Shown piece after piece: positions 61,501 to 64,000 of a stretch of 64,000 nt of DNA. The first letter of the stretch is position 1. Every line of letters begins with the position of its first letter. The DNA is taken from contig NW_027017953.1 of the NCBI RefSeq assembly GCF_032854445.1, positions 436,501-500,500 of the forward strand, given 5' to 3'. The notes beneath the pieces are model-generated. The model was not told the origin of the DNA. It did not search any database and was given only the letters and a program-made list of their open reading frames with translations. Source of the DNA: Liolophura sinensis. Lineage: Eukaryota > Mollusca > Polyplacophora > Chitonida > Chitonidae. A program made the translations under genes and the position numbers.

Positions 61501-62748
61501 GCGGGAACATACTGTCAAAGGCAACATGAAATCAGGTAAGCGGGAACATACTGTCAAAGGCAACATGAAATCAGGTAAGCAGGAAAATACTGTCAAAGGC
61601 AACATGAAATCTGGTAAGAGGGAAAGTACTGTCAAAGGCAACATGAAATCAGGTAAGCGGGAACATACTGTCAAAGGCAACATGAAATTAGGTAAGAAAG
61701 AAAATACTGTCAAAGGCAACATGATTTATTTATTTATTTGATTGGTGTTTTATGCCGTACTCAAGAATACTTCACTTATACAACGGCGGCCAGCATTAAT
61801 GTGGGTGGAAACCGGGCAGAGCCCGGGGGAAATCCATGACCATCCGCAGGTTGCTGGCAGACCTTCCCACGTATGGCCGGAGAGGAAGCCAGCATGAGCT
61901 GGACTTGAACTCACAGCGGCCGCCTTGGTGAGAGACTCCTGGGTCATTGTGCTGCGCTAGCGCGCTAACCAACTGAGCCAAGGAGGCCCCAAGGCAACAT
62001 GAAAACAGGTAAGCAGGAAAATACTGTCAAAGGCAACATGAAATCAGGTAAGCGGGAAAATACTGTCAAAGGTAACATGAAATCAGGTAAGCGGGAACAT
62101 AAAGTCAAAGGCAACATGAAATCAGGTAAGCGGGAAAATACTGTCAAAGGTAACATGAAATCAGGTAAGCAGGAAAATACTGTCAAAGGCAACATGAAAT
62201 CAGTTAAGCGGGAACATACTGTCAAAGGCAACATGAAATCAGGTAAGCGGGAACATAAAGTCAAAGGCAACATGAAATCAGGTAAGCGAGAACATACTGT
62301 CAAAGGCAACATGAAATCAGGTAAGCGGGAACATACTGTCAAAGGCAACATGAAACCAGGTAAGCGGGAAAATACTGTCAAAGGTAACATGAAATCAGAT
62401 AAGTGGGAAAATACTGTCAAAGGCAACATGAAATCAGGTAAGCGAGAACATACTGTCAAAGGCAACATGAAATCAGGTATGTGGGAGATTCAAGTTTAAC
62501 CCTGACTTCTGTCTCACATACTGGCAACCTTAATCCTCAAATAATCAGTTATTTACCAGCAAAATAATAAACCCATTTTACTGCCGAATTCATAACATAA
62601 AACTGTGAAGCCATCAACACTTGACCAGAGCAGAATGCCTACAAGCTTACCTTACAGTGTTGGACTTCACACAAGACAGGTGTTTGTTGTCCTTGATGTT
62701 GTGAATAAAGATTTCGCCACCTTCTCCACCATACGCTATCACCTCATT
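49504..62748 (-). CDS. PAK1IP1: PAK1IP1 / MAK11 WD40 protein, last four exons (5' part outside window)
   Basis: Minus-strand exons 62651-62748, 52074-52182, 50319-50622 and 49504-49571 join in frame (junction phases 2, 0, 1). The product carries the end of a WD40 propeller followed by a basic tail: NEVIAYGGEGGEIFIHN, then SSDGLIKVWEID in the last blade, then SLLCEHNTKFRLTCVAI, an acidic/Ser linker, KRKRKQRP and a final KKKRRNPKKVS. This order follows human PAK1IP1, including V-SASSDGFIKMW and SLLCEINTNARLTCL. By family knowledge the protein (yeast Mak11) acts in nucleolar 60S ribosome assembly and binds PAK1 in vertebrates. The N-terminal exons must lie beyond 64000. The 10.5-kb intron between the first two exons is about 95% tandem repeat. 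Confidence 0.93.
49608..49990. repeat. 28-bp minisatellite, about 14 copies (PAK1IP1 last intron)
   Basis: The unit is TGTGCTATGTGCACACTGTT plus ATCAGAAC. Three-unit blocks ending in ACTACATGTATGCTATG recur. It lies about 40 bases upstream of the terminal-exon acceptor in transcription order. Confidence 0.93.
50319..50622 (-). CDS. PAK1IP1: PAK1IP1 penultimate exon
   Basis: Acceptor (minus) GTTTTTCAG, donor CACAG|GTACTT. The 101 codons plus one base start with KADVQCSLLCEHNTKFRLTC (end of the propeller) and pass into an acidic/Ser-rich linker and a basic cluster NRAKRKRKQRP. Confidence 0.92.
50660..51750. repeat. 58-bp minisatellite, about 19 copies (PAK1IP1 intron)
   Basis: The unit contains ATGATGTTTACAGTCCATGG, GCTCAAACTGATTTAGACTG and TGACAGTCATTGTACTAT. 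It starts about 40 bases upstream of the penultimate-exon acceptor (in transcription order). Units nearest the exon are the most variable in length. Confidence 0.95.
52074..52182 (-). CDS. PAK1IP1: PAK1IP1 last-WD40-blade exon
   Basis: Acceptor (minus) ATTATTTCACAG, donor GATGAG|GTAAGA. One base plus 36 codons encode MVSVSSDGLIKVWEIDTDE, a clear WD40 strand set. A 45-bp array starts about 15 bases upstream of the acceptor and is open in the exon's frame. Confidence 0.93.
52195..53060. repeat. 45-bp minisatellite, about 19 copies, abutting a PAK1IP1 acceptor
   Basis: The unit is GGCACACAGGTGATAACAGA plus GTTTCTAGAGGACGGAATGATGATT, 15 codons. On minus the frame (52041-52961) reads SSRNSVITCVPIII repeats directly into the PAK1IP1 exon frame. 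Confidence 0.96.
53062..57990. repeat. 100-bp minisatellite, about 49 copies (PAK1IP1 intron)
   Basis: The unit includes TTGTCTGCTTATTGTCACCA, GGCTCCGTGTACAGTGAGAG, AAATCAAGTGACCTTCAATA and CACTACAAACAGCAACACCA. From about 53930 to 57990 the period is almost strictly 100 bp; the first kilobase has shorter derivatives. Each unit carries CAATAAAC, thus an AATAAA hexamer on +. A five-unit block at 54361-54860 recurs 500 bp later. Confidence 0.97.
53139..53184 (+). mobile_element. 46-bp insertion with 13-bp target duplication (SINE 3' tail fragment)
   Basis: GTGAGTGAGTGAGTGCTTGG followed by GGTTTAACGTCGTACTCAAC and a T run interrupts one unit of the 100-bp array. TGAGAATGGTGGA occurs on both sides (53126-53138 and 53185-53197), while it occurs once per unit elsewhere. 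The inserted text resembles the 3' end of a common molluscan dispersed repeat; only the tail is present. Confidence 0.7.
58100..59400. repeat. 55-bp minisatellite, about 22 copies (PAK1IP1 intron)
   Basis: The unit contains CAACACAACTGCTGTCTCAG, TGAATCATGATGACAACACC and AGCAATGACACCCAC. Shortened units with ACACGTGCTATCTCAGTG recur in a block at about 58860 and 59010. Confidence 0.95.
59497..62480. repeat. 39-bp minisatellite, about 69 copies (PAK1IP1 intron)
   Basis: The unit is GTCAAAGGCAACATGAAATC plus AGGTAAGCGGGAAAATACT. It is 13 codons long, so Lys-rich frames run on + and Leu/Pro-rich frames on minus for 60-225 codons. Nearly every unit carries CAGGTAAG on +, a consensus 5' splice site, antisense to PAK1IP1. 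Blocks of 5 units (offset 195 bp near 59735/59930) and about 15 units (offset 586 bp, marked by GCGAAAAAAATCC at 60328 and 60914) recur. A SINE splits it at 61725-61990. Confidence 0.97.
61725..61990 (-). mobile_element. tRNA-derived SINE inserted in the 39-bp array, minus strand
   Basis: Read on minus: GGGGCCTCCTTGGCTCAGTT head with A-box, B-box GAGTTCAAGTCC, body ATTAATGCTGGCCGCCG, tail GTACGGCATAAAACACCAAT plus (AAAT)n. The flanking 12-bp AAGGCAACATGA at 61713-61724 and 61991-62002 is the target duplication, taken from the repeat unit itself. Same strand as PAK1IP1. Confidence 0.95.
62651..62748 (-). CDS. PAK1IP1: PAK1IP1 WD40 exon (most 5' exon in window)
   Basis: Acceptor (minus) CTGTTTACAG|AATGAGG; donor TGTAAG|GTAAGC. 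The 98 bases encode NEVIAYGGEGGEIFIHN and on to SNTV, ending in phase 2. The acceptor and first 11 exon bases are repeated about 30 times immediately upstream in transcription. Confidence 0.9.
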
Positions 62749-63695
62749 CTGTAAACATACAAAAAGATAAATCACCTCATTCTGTAAACAGACAAAACAT
62801 AAATCACCTCATTCTGTAAACAGACAAAACGCAAGTCACCTCATTCTGTAAACAGACAAAACATAAATCACCTCATTCTGCAAACAGACCAAACATAGAT
62901 CACCTCATTCTGTAAGCAGACAAAACACAAATTACTTCAATCAGTACACAGACAAAATATAAATCACCTCATTCTGTAAACAGACAAAACACAAATCACC
63001 TCATTCTGTAAACATACAAAACATAAATCACCTCATTCTGTAAACAGACAAAACATAAATCACCTCCTTCTGTACACAGAGAAAACATAAATCACCTCAT
63101 TCTGTAAACAGACAAAACACAAATCACCTCATTCTGCAAACAGACAAAACATAAATCACGTCATTCTGTAAACATACAAAAAGATAAATCACCTCATTCT
63201 GTAAACAGACAAAACATAAATCACCTCATTCTGTAAACAGACAAAACACAAGTCACCTCATTCTGTAAACAGACAAAACATAAATCACCTCATTCTGCAA
63301 ACAGACAAAACATAGATCACCTCATTCTGTAAGCAGACAAAACACAAATTACTTCAATTAGTACACAGACAAAATATAAATCACCTCATTCTGTAAACAT
63401 ACAAAACATAAATCACCTCATTCTGTAAACAGACAAAACATGAATCACCTTCTGTACACAGAGAAAACATAAATCACCTCATTCTGTAAACAGACAAAAC
63501 ACAAATCACCTCACTCTGCAAACAGACAAAACATAAATCACCTCATTCTGTAAACAGACAAATCACAAGTCACCTCATTCTGTAAACAGACAAAACACAA
63601 ATCACCTCATTCTGCAAACAGTCAAAACATAAATCACCTCTTCTGTAAACATACCAAACATAAATCACCTCATTCCGTAAACAGAAAAAACACAC
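62740..63695 (-). repeat. 32-bp array of PAK1IP1 splice-acceptor copies, about 30 units
   Basis: On + the unit is CATTCTGTAAACAGACAAAA plus CATAAATCACCT. On minus each unit reads as a pyrimidine-rich stretch, TGTCTGTTTACAG, then AATGAGGTGAT, which is exactly the acceptor and first 11 bases of the PAK1IP1 exon at 62748. A block at about 62770-63110 recurs at about 63190-63500. Confidence 0.96.
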
Positions 63696-64000
63696 ACGTG
63701 GGGAAAGAAAGTACAGCGAGAACAGTTAGGACATCATGCTACAATAACTGTGGCTCTGTCAACTATAATCTGATGAATTTGATTTGAAAGGTGTACCTAA
63801 CTAAGGTAAATTGACCAGAGACAACCAATTTGCAATGAATTTGCAAATATAAACAAAAAACTGAACATATAAATGTACATGTTAGGAGACAACTTTACAT
63901 GTCCAGCATTCATAAAGGTCCTTGATCGATCATTCAGTTTGCGCAGAGGGTATGCAGATTTAAAAAAAAGTGTGATCGATCACTCAGTTTGTGCAGATAT
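63696..64000. other. PAK1IP1 intron, unique-looking end of window
   Basis: No exon was found on minus. A short duplication, GATCGATCAYTCAGTTTG, occurs at about 63924 and 63972. Confidence 0.5.

Noticed and set aside
59497-62499. Lys-rich (KSGK) and Leu/Pro-rich repeat proteins
   Set aside because: These are the two strands of the 39-bp array inside the PAK1IP1 intron, interrupted by a SINE. No independent gene evidence.

Overview
This window is eukaryotic nuclear DNA from an invertebrate, most likely a mollusc or another lophotrochozoan. The genes have GT-AG introns and there are no bacterial operons. The proteins are animal families (BTB-Kelch, TMEM14, PAK1IP1/MAK11). Eight copies of one tRNA-derived SINE are present, with a 3' tail (GCGTAAAACACCAATC plus an A/T-rich run) that I associate with molluscan genomes. 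I cannot name the species.

The dominant feature is tandem repetition. By my addition of the arrays below, about half of the 64 kb is minisatellite, in more than 25 unrelated unit families (20-100 bp units, 3 to about 75 copies). Almost every long open frame in the window is a by-product of an array whose unit length is a multiple of three.

Layout. 0-4 kb: arrays and a diverged 1.4-kb duplication. 4.1-6.9 kb (+): three exons of an unrecognised gene with a Cys/His cluster and a Ser/Asp-rich linker. 7.4-9.1 kb: a 31-bp array and a G-rich array. 9.8-14.8 kb: SINEs and a decayed Penelope-like reverse transcriptase carrying an internal 63-bp array and a MITE-like insertion. 15-20.9 kb: two large arrays. 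22-28 kb: small arrays downstream of a KLHL gene. 28.6-30.3 kb (-): single-exon BTB-BACK-Kelch gene. 35.3-47.6 kb (+): a complete four-exon TMEM14C-like gene (101 aa). 49.5-62.7 kb (-): the last four exons of PAK1IP1; its 5' exons lie beyond 64 kb.

TMEM14 (mitochondrial membrane protein linked to haem synthesis) and PAK1IP1 (WD40 ribosome-assembly factor) are tail-to-tail neighbours here and, from my knowledge of the human map, also neighbours on human 6p24. This suggests ancient linkage. No joint function is implied.

The most unusual signal is how the minisatellites relate to splice sites. In PAK1IP1 and TMEM14C, arrays abut, overlap or actually contain the 3' splice site plus the first bases of the exon. 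One PAK1IP1 acceptor is present in about 30 tandem copies and the TMEM14C exon-2 acceptor in four. Two further arrays are open in frame straight into the adjoining exon.
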